Below, one piece after another: positions 6,909 to 13,424 of a stretch of 20,941 nt of DNA. Every line of letters starts with the position of its first letter. Within the stretch, counting starts at the first letter, position 1. A program made the translations under genes and the position numbers. The notes beneath the pieces were generated by a model. It was not told where the DNA came from. It was given only the letters and a program-made list of their open reading frames with translations, and did no database searches. Source of the DNA: a virus; IMG/VR virus record IMGVR_UViG_3300034782_000011, positions 1-20,941 of that record; one strand, given 5' to 3'.

Positions 6909-7897
6909 TTAATTTAGAAAATGTCAATGTAAATGATTTGTACATGCTTGAAATGGAAAACAACGTAAAACCAACTAAAGAACCTCAAGAGATTATAATT
7001 TTCCCACGTGGTAAATATTATGTGCAAAGGTATGATAAGTATCTTAATTTTAACAATGATTTTTTTGGTGAGATTATTAATAATTTTGATAGTAAAGTTT
7101 CCTTTGAACCATTCATGGACAAACAGCATGAATTAAAAGAAAGTTATGGCGATATTGAGAATTTGACTATAAAAGATAACGGCTTATATGCAACACTCAA
7201 TCTTAATGACTTAGGTGTAAAAGCAATTAAAAGCCGTGAATATAGATATTTAAGCCCGTCATTCGGTGAATTGACGGACAACGAGAAAAAATTACATAAA
7301 AATGTATTGTTTTCGGTTTCATTGACTAATGTGCCTGCATTATTGGCAACTATGCCAAAATTGCAAGAACAGCTAAAACTGGAATTAGGCAAAGAGAAGG
7401 AAAACAAAAAAGAGGAGTCTAAAATGACAGAATTAAATATGGCTTTAGGTTTGAACTCTGAGGCATCAGATCAGGTTGTTTTAAATGCGGTATTAGATAT
7501 GCAAACAGAGCTTGAAGGCGTTAAAAAAGAACGTGATGAGCTCAAATACAGAGCAGAGAAAGCAGAAAAAACCGCTAGTGAGTTAGGTGATGAACTTAAA
7601 CAAATTGAAAACGTACAACTTGAAAAAGAGGCTAAAGAAGTGATTAAACTAGCTATTGATAAAGGTCAATATCATCCAAAATTACAGGAACTTAAAATCA
7701 GCCAATACAAAAATGACAAAGAAAGTGTATTAGCTGAATTGGCGTTACTTCCAGAAAAACCCGCAGAACAAATGACAGTGAACACAGAAGAGAAAGTGGA
7801 TTTAAGCCAAGAGGATAGAGATATTATGAAAGCACAAAAACTTGATCCTAGCAAAAAAGAGGATATTGACAAATTTAAGGAATGGACAAAGGAGTAA
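6905..7897 (+). CDS. Prohead protease with scaffold C-terminal half (Mu I type)
   Basis: Starts at ATG 6905, GGAGG at 6896-6900, overlapping the portal stop; the open frame upstream of it is not used. It has 330 residues. Residues 28-150 resemble the Mu I protease family: DKQHE around His75 and the strongly typical REYRYLSPSF with Ser117, followed by VLFSVSLTNVPALLATMPKL (134-153). His75 and Ser117 are the likely catalytic pair; this is from family knowledge. Residues 154-330 are helical and highly charged, with a coiled coil (190-250), as expected for a scaffold. A second start at 7424 would yield that scaffold alone. The protease trims scaffold and capsid components during head maturation. 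Confidence 0.85.
   Translation: MINLENVNVNDLYMLEMENNVKPTKEPQEIIIFPRGKYYVQRYDKYLNFNNDFFGEIINNFDSKVSFEPFMDKQHELKESYGDIENLTIKDNGLYATLNLNDLGVKAIKSREYRYLSPSFGELTDNEKKLHKNVLFSVSLTNVPALLATMPKLQEQLKLELGKEKENKKEESKMTELNMALGLNSEASDQVVLNAVLDMQTELEGVKKERDELKYRAEKAEKTASELGDELKQIENVQLEKEAKEVIKLAIDKGQYHPKLQELKISQYKNDKESVLAELALLPEKPAEQMTVNTEEKVDLSQEDRDIMKAQKLDPSKKEDIDKFKEWTKE
7424..7897 (+). CDS. Scaffold protein from an internal in-frame start (Mu Z type)
   Basis: Inside the protease gene, ATG 7424 (Met174) is preceded by GAGGAG at 7412-7417 with 6-nt spacing. This is as good a binding site as those of the surrounding genes and would be unusual by chance. The product is 157 residues, starting MTELNMALGLNSEA, helical, acidic, with a coiled coil around the segment ELEGVKKERDELKYRAEKAE. 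Phage Mu I/Z and lambda C/Nu3 use the same nested arrangement, giving many copies of scaffold and few of protease. The site lies exactly at the end of the protease domain, which supports it. Expression is inferred. Confidence 0.65.
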   Translation: MTELNMALGLNSEASDQVVLNAVLDMQTELEGVKKERDELKYRAEKAEKTASELGDELKQIENVQLEKEAKEVIKLAIDKGQYHPKLQELKISQYKNDKESVLAELALLPEKPAEQMTVNTEEKVDLSQEDRDIMKAQKLDPSKKEDIDKFKEWTKE

Positions 7898-7900
7898 ACA

Positions 7901-8758
7901 ATGGCAGCAGTAACAGCTGAACAGATTAAAAGTTTTAAAAATTACTCTGGCCTTGTTAAATTTCCCGTTGCAAATGGTGAGACTATTTATAGCCAAGCTT
8001 TTGCATGTATTGATAACACTGGTTACCTTGTTAATCTTGCTACTACTACAGTAGCAGAGGCAAGAGTAATCGCAATCCCTTATGATAAATCAGCAAACGT
8101 AACCGGCCCTGCCGCTACAAGTGCAGCTGGTTCTATTGAAGGGACAAGCGGACTTGAAAAAGGGTCTGCGGTATCGGGAGATAAAACGGTCAGAGATTGT
8201 GTTGTAGACGGCTTGGTACTTTGTACTTTTTCGTCAATTGCGCAAAGTGATGTTGGAAAAGTTGTGTATGCAGCAAATAACAATGATCTTGACGAAAGTG
8301 CAAACGCAGGTGTACCAGTAGGGACACTTGTTGCTTATCTATCTAGTACAAGCGGATGGGTTGCACTCAATACTTTTTACATGGATGACGGCGTAAGGTT
8401 TTATAAGGGTGCATTGACAGCAACCACAGGCACAACTGGTGGAGGTGCTTTTTCTTGGGCTAACCCAATGGCAGAAACTATAATGATAACTCATTGTATA
8501 TTAGATATTAGCACGGCAGCAACAGGCGCCGCCAATGTAGATGTAGGCGTAGCCGCTAATGGCACAACCTCAAGCGACACTTTGCTTGACGGTCAAGATG
8601 TTGGAACGGCAGCCGTGGTATTATCAAGCCTTGTGAATAATGGCACTAATGGAGGTGTGGACAAAGCAACAAGCACTGAATATGTAACAGCAACAGCAAG
8701 CGCAACGCTGGCCGGTATGGTTGGCACAATTGGTATTTTTTACAGAATTTGGGAATAG
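7901..8758 (+). CDS. Head decoration / capsid-stabilising protein with an added C-terminal domain
   Basis: 285 residues, with AAAGGAG before ATG 7901. Residues 20-160 resemble phage capsid cement proteins: YSQAFACIDNTGYLV, then a Thr/Ala-rich turn, then DVGKVVYAANNNDLDES (117-133) and AGVPVGTLVAYL (136-147). Residues 185-285 look like a second beta-rich domain: METIMIT-type strand at 190-197, DVGVAANGTTSSDTLLDG (214-231) and a terminal GTIGIFYRIWE strand. The usual decoration proteins are 110-150 residues, so this one is roughly doubled. It lies between the scaffold and the major capsid gene, the normal place for such a protein. The domain call comes from resemblance and position and is not tested. 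Confidence 0.7.
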   Translation: MAAVTAEQIKSFKNYSGLVKFPVANGETIYSQAFACIDNTGYLVNLATTTVAEARVIAIPYDKSANVTGPAATSAAGSIEGTSGLEKGSAVSGDKTVRDCVVDGLVLCTFSSIAQSDVGKVVYAANNNDLDESANAGVPVGTLVAYLSSTSGWVALNTFYMDDGVRFYKGALTATTGTTGGGAFSWANPMAETIMITHCILDISTAATGAANVDVGVAANGTTSSDTLLDGQDVGTAAVVLSSLVNNGTNGGVDKATSTEYVTATASATLAGMVGTIGIFYRIWE

Positions 8759-8768
8759 GAGGTAATAA

Positions 8769-9653
8769 ATGTATAATTCACCAATAGCCCTTCTGAAGGG
8801 TATAAAAGTAGAATTCAATCAATTTCTTGCCTCACATCAAGGACATATGTTCTCAGATTTTGTGAGGATGACAAAGAGTGACACGGATAAAGAAAATTAT
8901 CGATTCCTGTCAAATCTGCCATATCTAAAAGAGTGGTTAGATGAAATTGATTTTAAAGACTATGAAGATTTTTCATATGAAATCGAAAACAAAGCATGGC
9001 AACAGGGTATAGCAGTAGATCGACATACCTTGAGCGATTCACGTAAACAATTAGGGGCGTCAATTGAAGATGAAATCAGATTGATTGCTCAGAATTTCAG
9101 TGATTTTCCTGATAAGCTCGTCTATGATCTTATGATTGCAAATGGTACTTGTTTTGATGGTGGTGCGTTTTTCAAAACTACCCACGTAAAACTTGGTACT
9201 ATTGACAATCTTAAAACAGGCACGGGGACAACCCTGGCACAGTTAGAAACTGATTTAGGAACTGCTAGGAATGCAATGTATGGTTATGTAGACGGCAATG
9301 GAATTCCAATTAATACAAATCCTAGATTTGTCGTATTGGCTCCTACTCAGCTACATGATAAGTTTTTGACATTGAGAAATTCAACTCAGATTTACGACGG
9401 GTCAGGTAACAAAACAAATATTTACAACCAATCTTTTGACATCGTTTTGAACCATTGGCAATCAACTAGTGATAATGACTGGTATTTGATTAATATTAAT
9501 CATCCTATAAAACCATTCATCTATCAGATGCGTGATAAGCCAAAGTTTGAAATGGAAGACCAAAGAAGTAAAAAATATATTAAATATTTTGTGACTGCTC
9601 GTATGAACGCTGGTTACGGAAATCCAGCAGCAATTTGTAAGACTGACAACTAG
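8769..9653 (+). CDS. Major capsid protein, Mu gpT-like
   Basis: 294 residues, from ATG 8769 with an AGGAGG site at 8758-8763. It matches the Mu gpT head subunit: ENYRFLSNLPYLKEW (42-56), NKAWQQGIAVDRHTLSD (74-90) and PDKLVYDLMIANGTCFDGGAFF-type region (114-135) are typical of this family, in which the HK97 fold builds the shell. Length is close to the family norm (about 300). No N-terminal delta domain is obvious, which agrees with a separate scaffold. It is followed by a hairpin pair that may set the level of transcription and translation of the downstream genes. Many copies per virion are needed, so strong expression is expected. Confidence 0.9.
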   Translation: MYNSPIALLKGIKVEFNQFLASHQGHMFSDFVRMTKSDTDKENYRFLSNLPYLKEWLDEIDFKDYEDFSYEIENKAWQQGIAVDRHTLSDSRKQLGASIEDEIRLIAQNFSDFPDKLVYDLMIANGTCFDGGAFFKTTHVKLGTIDNLKTGTGTTLAQLETDLGTARNAMYGYVDGNGIPINTNPRFVVLAPTQLHDKFLTLRNSTQIYDGSGNKTNIYNQSFDIVLNHWQSTSDNDWYLININHPIKPFIYQMRDKPKFEMEDQRSKKYIKYFVTARMNAGYGNPAAICKTDN

Positions 9654-9659
9654 AATTAT

Positions 9660-9688
9660 AGGGGTGGGGAAACTCACCCCTTATTTTT
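9660..9688 (+). terminator. Terminator-like hairpin after the major capsid gene
   Basis: A GGGGTG stem at 9661-9666 pairs with CACCCC at 9675-9680. A9660-T9681 and the G9667-T9674 wobble extend it, leaving a 6-nt loop GGAAAC. The tail TTATTTTT (9681-9688) completes a rho-independent terminator shape. It starts 7 bases after the capsid stop codon, a position where many phages reduce read-through so that capsid is made in excess. The same CCCC strand can also pair downstream (see the next entry). Confidence 0.65.
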
Positions 9689-9695
9689 AAGGGGT
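9676..9695 (+). promoter_or_regulatory. Alternative hairpin that would sequester the next ribosome binding site
   Basis: ACCCCTTA (9676-9683) is the exact reverse complement of TAAGGGGT (9688-9695), with a 4-nt TTTT loop (9684-9687). The right arm contains AAGGGG (9689-9694), the ribosome binding site for ATG 9700. It shares the CCCC bases 9677-9680 with the terminator stem (9660-9681), so the two cannot form together: the first blocks transcription, the second masks translation. Position and perfect pairing are seen; the regulatory role is inferred. Confidence 0.55.
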
Positions 9696-9699
9696 AAAT

Positions 9700-9927
9700 A
9701 TGTATAGAATTAAAGTAATTAATCCAACGATTGTAAATAAAACTAGATGGGCTCATACAATACCAAAAATGTTAGAAATTGAAAGCTTAGAAAAGTATTT
9801 TTCTAACTGTAAAAAGTCTGAAGAAGAAATATATAAACATCTTTGGAAAGACCCTGATCTTGAGATTGAAAAAATTGAACCTGTAAAACCAGTAAAGAAA
9901 ACTACTCGAAAAAAGGCTAAAAAATGA
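9700..9927 (+). CDS. Small FluMu-like protein (Mu gp35 position)
   Basis: 75 residues, ATG 9700 with AAGGGG at 9689-9694. The first part, MYRIKVINPT..., followed by W-A-H-T and a K-M-L-E-I-E-S-L-E-K-Y-F helix, resembles the small FluMu N-terminal-domain proteins that sit after the gpT gene in Mu-like phages. The C terminus is Lys-rich (VKPVKKTTRKKAKK), probably a disordered nucleic-acid or partner-binding tail. The TGA overlaps the next start by 4 bases. Its job in the head-tail joining region is unknown; the identification rests on gene order more than on sequence. Confidence 0.6.
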   Translation: MYRIKVINPTIVNKTRWAHTIPKMLEIESLEKYFSNCKKSEEEIYKHLWKDPDLEIEKIEPVKPVKKTTRKKAKK

Positions 9928-10376
9928 GTGATTATTGTAGCATTAGTGATGTACAAGCATTAACGCAATTGACTTATAGCAGCGATACAGAACCCACAAG
10001 TACACAAGTAAGCGGTGTTATATCACAAATAACAGGTGAAATTGATGTGATATTAGCCAGTTTAGGTGTAACAAGTCAGCCAACGGATAGCAATGTTTTA
10101 AATATGTTAAAATTAAAATGTGCTATGGGAGTAGCTGGGTTAATAGGATTGACATATTATAACAATCCTGAAGAAACTAATAATCAAATGGGTTTGTACT
10201 GGCAAGAATACAAAGATTTTCTTACTAAAATTCAGGAAAACCCGCAAATGATAATTGACGCTGCGGGGTCAGGACTGGCAACTAGCGATGTAATAGGCAA
10301 CCAGGTTACGGCTGGTTATGTAGATGAAGATGACATATTGGATAATTTTACAGATGACACAGGATTTGAATATTGA
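9924..10376 (+). CDS. Head-tail connector protein (gp36 / DUF1320-like)
   Basis: 150 residues from ATG 9924, overlapping the previous stop. The N-terminal YCSISDVQALTQL (4-16) is the usual opening of phage head-tail adaptor proteins, and the rest of the first 120 residues is helical: a QVSGVISQITGEIDVILASLG helix (28-48), then NVLNMLKLKCAMGVAGLIGL and a W-Q-E-Y-K-D-F-L-T-K-I-Q-E-N segment. The C terminus is acidic (DEDDILDNFTDDTGFEY). It sits directly after the capsid gene pair and before the gpG-like gene, which is the Mu gp36 position. Such proteins bind the portal and form the neck. Confidence 0.7.
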   Translation: MSDYCSISDVQALTQLTYSSDTEPTSTQVSGVISQITGEIDVILASLGVTSQPTDSNVLNMLKLKCAMGVAGLIGLTYYNNPEETNNQMGLYWQEYKDFLTKIQENPQMIIDAAGSGLATSDVIGNQVTAGYVDEDDILDNFTDDTGFEY

Positions 10377-10882
10377 GTGATATACTAGAAATTAAAGTAA
10401 AAGGCGCTGAGCGAACTCATGAAGCCATGTCAAGATTGGCTAAAAAGATAAATGATTTTAGGCCGGTGTTCAAGCAATTTGTGCCAGTCTATCAATCAGA
10501 GGTAATCCAAAAGGCTTTTGACACAAGAGGGGCTATATTTGGCAAGAAATGGGCGTCATATAACCCTGAATATTTGAGCTGGAAACAAAAACATTATCCA
10601 GGTCGGCAAATGTTAGTGTTAACCGGGCACTTAAAAGCAGCAGCACAAGGCGGTAGTGGTTGGAAACAAAAAATCAGTAAGAAAAAGCTAATCATGGGTG
10701 TTACTGGCAAAGATTATTTTTATTATGTACAGCAAGGATATACAAGTAGGGGAGGGAATAATATTGAACCTAGAATGTATTTACACACTAACAAAGAAGG
10801 TCACCAGGCTATGCCCACAAGGGCACAAAATATTTTAAAGGGTTTAATGGAAAAGCATATAGAGAGGTTAGTAAATGGCTAG
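10373..10882 (+). CDS. Virion morphogenesis protein (Mu gpG-like)
   Basis: 169 residues. The start is TTG 10373, overlapping the preceding TGA, with AGGA at about 10361-10364; no ATG with a binding site exists nearby. The motif FGKKWASYNPEYLSWK (56-71) and LVLTGHL (81-87) match the gpG/tail-completion family, in which a Trp-containing segment and 'LxxTGxL' are conserved, and IEPRMYL is the late conserved piece. Proteins of this family act in joining head to tail. The protein is basic, as is usual. The end overlaps the next gene by 8 bases. Confidence 0.75.
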   Translation: MSDILEIKVKGAERTHEAMSRLAKKINDFRPVFKQFVPVYQSEVIQKAFDTRGAIFGKKWASYNPEYLSWKQKHYPGRQMLVLTGHLKAAAQGGSGWKQKISKKKLIMGVTGKDYFYYVQQGYTSRGGNNIEPRMYLHTNKEGHQAMPTRAQNILKGLMEKHIERLVNG

Positions 10883-11351
10883 GTTTTACGGATATGACAT
10901 TGAGGGAGCTATTAAAACACATTTAGAGGACGTTACGGAAGGTATTAATGCACAAATAACGGCTATTAATACAAGCAGGTCAGAAAATGCCGAGACAATA
11001 GCCACTATAATGCCTGATTTTAAAAATAATACTTTCCCGGAATTGTATTTTGAATTAGGTGAAAGCACAATTGAAGACGACGGGGTATTATGTGGGCCAA
11101 GAGGTGACAAGGATACAGAATTATATGAATTAATGGTAATGATAAGCTATAAGGGAGCTGATAGAAACAAAATTAAATTACATGGTGAAATCTATATTGA
11201 GGCTTTACATAAATGTTTACATAAGCCTAATGCTGCGGGCATTACACAAGTGACTTATGAGGCAAGCAGTAGATCGGATTTATGGAGTCGAGATAATACA
11301 AATAAATATTATCGCACGGTAGGGGCGATTTTTCAAGTAAGAATAAATTAA
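10875..11351 (+). CDS. Tail terminator / completion protein candidate
   Basis: 158 residues, ATG 10875, with AGAGAGG upstream as binding site. The N terminus (FYGYDIEGAIKTHLEDVT) is a helix typical of the small tail-completion proteins. The middle, FPELYFELGES, followed by a strand ELYELMVMISYKGAD and a terminal strand TVGAIFQVRI, gives the alpha-beta pattern of tail terminators, which cap the tail tube beneath the connector. Position between the gpG-like gene and the tail tube gene supports this. Sequence similarity alone is weak, so the call rests mainly on order and fold pattern. Confidence 0.6.
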   Translation: MARFYGYDIEGAIKTHLEDVTEGINAQITAINTSRSENAETIATIMPDFKNNTFPELYFELGESTIEDDGVLCGPRGDKDTELYELMVMISYKGADRNKIKLHGEIYIEALHKCLHKPNAAGITQVTYEASSRSDLWSRDNTNKYYRTVGAIFQVRIN

Positions 11352-11362
11352 GGAGATAAAAA

Positions 11363-12679
11363 ATGGCTGGAAATACTGGTAAATTTGCTCAAGGAGCAAT
11401 GAAAAAAGAAACAACATATGGAACAGCCGTGGTGACTGATAGACCATTGTCAATGGTTAGTGAAGACCTGAATTATGTTCGTGATAGTGTAGAAGATGGT
11501 CGACAAATGGGAAAATTATTTACTAGCCGTGATATAAAAGTTGGGTCTAAAGTTGAGGGTGGTATGAATTTGACTTTTCACCCCCAAGAGGCTGGTCATT
11601 TGTTCAATGCTGCACTTGGTACTAATGAAGCGGTAGTTGATCCACCCACTGCTACTGTTTTTGTGTGGTATACTGGATCGGAGAATTATGCAAGCTTGAT
11701 GTGTTCTTCTAGTACCCTTTACGCTGAAGTCGGGGCCACAAGTGGTACGGCAAGCGCAGATACTAATTTTAACACCACGGGAGAGATTGATTTGACAAAC
11801 GCTAGTTTTGACACGGCTACAGAATTAGCAACGGCAATCGATGGCTATACAGGTTGGGAGGCTGAATATGTAGGACTATCTTCTGCGGACACTGGTAATA
11901 TTGCCGATTTTAGCGAGACAGCTCTAGAAGACGGCGGAGTAAATTATGGAGCTGAATTTCTGTTTTGCTCACCTTCTAGTACAGACAGCAAACGACATCA
12001 TATTGAACCCGCAGCCGCTACAAGCTCACTACCAAGCTATACAATGGCTATAGATAGAACAGTAGGAGCAACCGCCGATTTCAGCATAGCAGGCTATAAG
12101 TTTTCTACTTTTGAGCTTGCAGTAGATGCAAAAGGAATTGTTACTTTTAACTTTTCCGGAGTAGGGAAGTTAGAGGATGCTACAATCGATTTTCCAAGTT
12201 TGACATTGGAGGATGATGATCCGTTTATTGCGACTAATTACAGAATTTGGATTAATCGAATTGAATGTACGGACGTAAAAAATCTTAGTGTGAGTTATAA
12301 TCAAAATCTTGATCTTGGTGAGGTTGTAGGAAGTGAATATATAGCTGAACCAATGCGACAAGGCGGTGAAATTACTATTTCAGGCACTGCAAACTTAACA
12401 ACCGGGGCAAGTGGCACAAGCCAACACAGATCATTATTTACGGGTGATACGGTAGCAGAAATCATTATTTATTGTGAACATTCGGATTATTCAGATACTG
12501 CCAATGAAGTTTATAATCATTTTCTGATTAGAATTCCAAATTTAAAATTCACAGAATATAATTTTCCTATTACTGGGCCTGATAGAATTACTATTAATAT
12601 TGCAGGCAAAGCACAAGCAAGTGGAAAATACGAACATATGGAAATTGATGTGGTGGATAAAAACACAAGTACATATTAA
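11363..12679 (+). CDS. Major tail tube protein with a large insertion
   Basis: 438 residues, AAGGAG before ATG 11363. The N terminus (KKETTYGTAVVTDRPLSMVSE) and the V-G-S-K-V-E-G-G-M-N-L-T-F segment (60-72) are typical of phage tail tube proteins, in which a beta barrel stacks in hexameric rings. Residues about 97-215 form an insertion rich in Ser, Thr and Ala containing T-A-T-E-L-A-T-A-I-D-G-Y-T-G-W-E-A-E-Y. It could be a domain displayed on the tail surface. The remaining C-terminal part carries strands such as FDLAVDAKGIVTFNFSG-like (250-267) and a final ITINIAGKA strand. A tube of about 250-320 residues plus the insertion explains the length. Confidence 0.8.
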   Translation: MAGNTGKFAQGAMKKETTYGTAVVTDRPLSMVSEDLNYVRDSVEDGRQMGKLFTSRDIKVGSKVEGGMNLTFHPQEAGHLFNAALGTNEAVVDPPTATVFVWYTGSENYASLMCSSSTLYAEVGATSGTASADTNFNTTGEIDLTNASFDTATELATAIDGYTGWEAEYVGLSSADTGNIADFSETALEDGGVNYGAEFLFCSPSSTDSKRHHIEPAAATSSLPSYTMAIDRTVGATADFSIAGYKFSTFELAVDAKGIVTFNFSGVGKLEDATIDFPSLTLEDDDPFIATNYRIWINRIECTDVKNLSVSYNQNLDLGEVVGSEYIAEPMRQGGEITISGTANLTTGASGTSQHRSLFTGDTVAEIIIYCEHSDYSDTANEVYNHFLIRIPNLKFTEYNFPITGPDRITINIAGKAQASGKYEHMEIDVVDKNTSTY

Positions 12680-12690
12680 GGAGTTAAATT

Positions 12691-13182
12691 ATGCCTAATG
12701 TATCAAAACTATTAGCAAAGGCAGATAAAAAAGTTGATCTAAGCAAGTTTTTCAATGAGGAAGCTTGGATCACGATTAAGCGGATTAAGAGGGACGTTTT
12801 TAAATTGTATTCATTCATGGTTATGAATGGATTAGAAATGAACATGGCCAAACAGTACATGAGTGACGAAAAAAACGTTGATATTAATAATATTGACGCT
12901 AAAAAAGCGATTGCAACACTCGAATCAATCAATAATGAGGATGTTATAAAATTAGCTGAAAATTCTAAACAAGCTGAAAAGTTGTTACTAGAAAATGCCG
13001 TTGATTCTGACAACCATAATTTTGTCGGTGAAGATGAAAAGAAAATTAAATTGAATTATGGATTTTGGCAAACGTATGGAGCAGTAAAGGTTAATGATGA
13101 ATCAATGACGGACTATGTCATTAAACAGATTACAGAATTTCAGAGGGAAAACAGCCTGGGGGAGTTGACAGACAAGAAATAG
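12691..13182 (+). CDS. Tail assembly chaperone, short form (G)
   Basis: 163 residues, AAGGAG before ATG 12691, ending at TAG 13180-13182. It is helical and mixed-charge: an N-terminal PNVSKLLAKADKKVDLSKFF, then a KLYSFMVMNGLEM helix, then a long Glu/Lys-rich region. It sits between the tail tube and the tape measure genes, the fixed place for tail chaperones in siphoviruses. These bind the tape measure while the tube polymerises and are absent from the finished virion. A -1 shift near its end extends it (see next entry). No sequence motif identifies the family; order and the frameshift do. Confidence 0.75.
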   Translation: MPNVSKLLAKADKKVDLSKFFNEEAWITIKRIKRDVFKLYSFMVMNGLEMNMAKQYMSDEKNVDINNIDAKKAIATLESINNEDVIKLAENSKQAEKLLLENAVDSDNHNFVGEDEKKIKLNYGFWQTYGAVKVNDESMTDYVIKQITEFQRENSLGELTDKK

Positions 13183-13424
13183 AATGGACGTTAAACAGCT
13201 TGAGTATTAACGCTATACAATCAGATGATTGGTTTATATTTTGGAACGATATAATCATGAGGTTGTTTGTTAATTTTGACAATATGGGTGGTTGTATTAA
13301 GAATTTGCCGTTTAGTGGTGGGTATGAGGATCAATGGATACAAAACCCATTTTATTGGGAAGCGATAGAGTTTATTTTATCACAAGAGAAGTTTTACGAG
13401 ATAGGAAAAAATGCCAAAAGTTGA
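12691..13424 (+). CDS. Tail assembly chaperone, frameshifted long form (GT)
   Basis: If the ribosome slips -1 at the G run 13158-13162, residues 1-157 are followed by 87 residues from the -1 frame, giving a 244-residue protein that ends at 13424. The -1 frame is open from about 13120, and after the slip reads G-V-D-R-Q-E-I-E-W-T-L-N-S-L, a natural continuation. The T part has no own start: TTG 13200 lacks a binding site. Its C terminus, F-W-N-D-I-I-M-R-L and E-A-I-E-F-I-L-S-Q-E-K-F, is helical. The end overlaps the tape measure start by 14 bases. The G/GT ratio is what normally controls tail assembly. Confidence 0.7.
13158..13162 (+). other. -1 frameshift slip site (GGGGG) in the chaperone gene
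   Basis: In the zero frame the codons are CTG GGG GAG. The glycyl-tRNA on GGG (13159-13161) can slip back one base onto GGG (13158-13160) without losing a pair. The zero frame ends only 6 codons later, so the window is narrow. A short stem, CGTTAA 13189-13194 with TTAACG 13207-13212, follows, but at a greater distance than the usual 5-9 nt spacer. The site itself is the only G run in the window of possible slip positions. Confidence 0.6.

Noticed and set aside
13200-13424. Independent 74-residue gene starting at TTG 13200
   Set aside because: There is no ribosome binding site, and the frame is open upstream to the G-run slip site. It is better explained as the frameshifted end of the chaperone.
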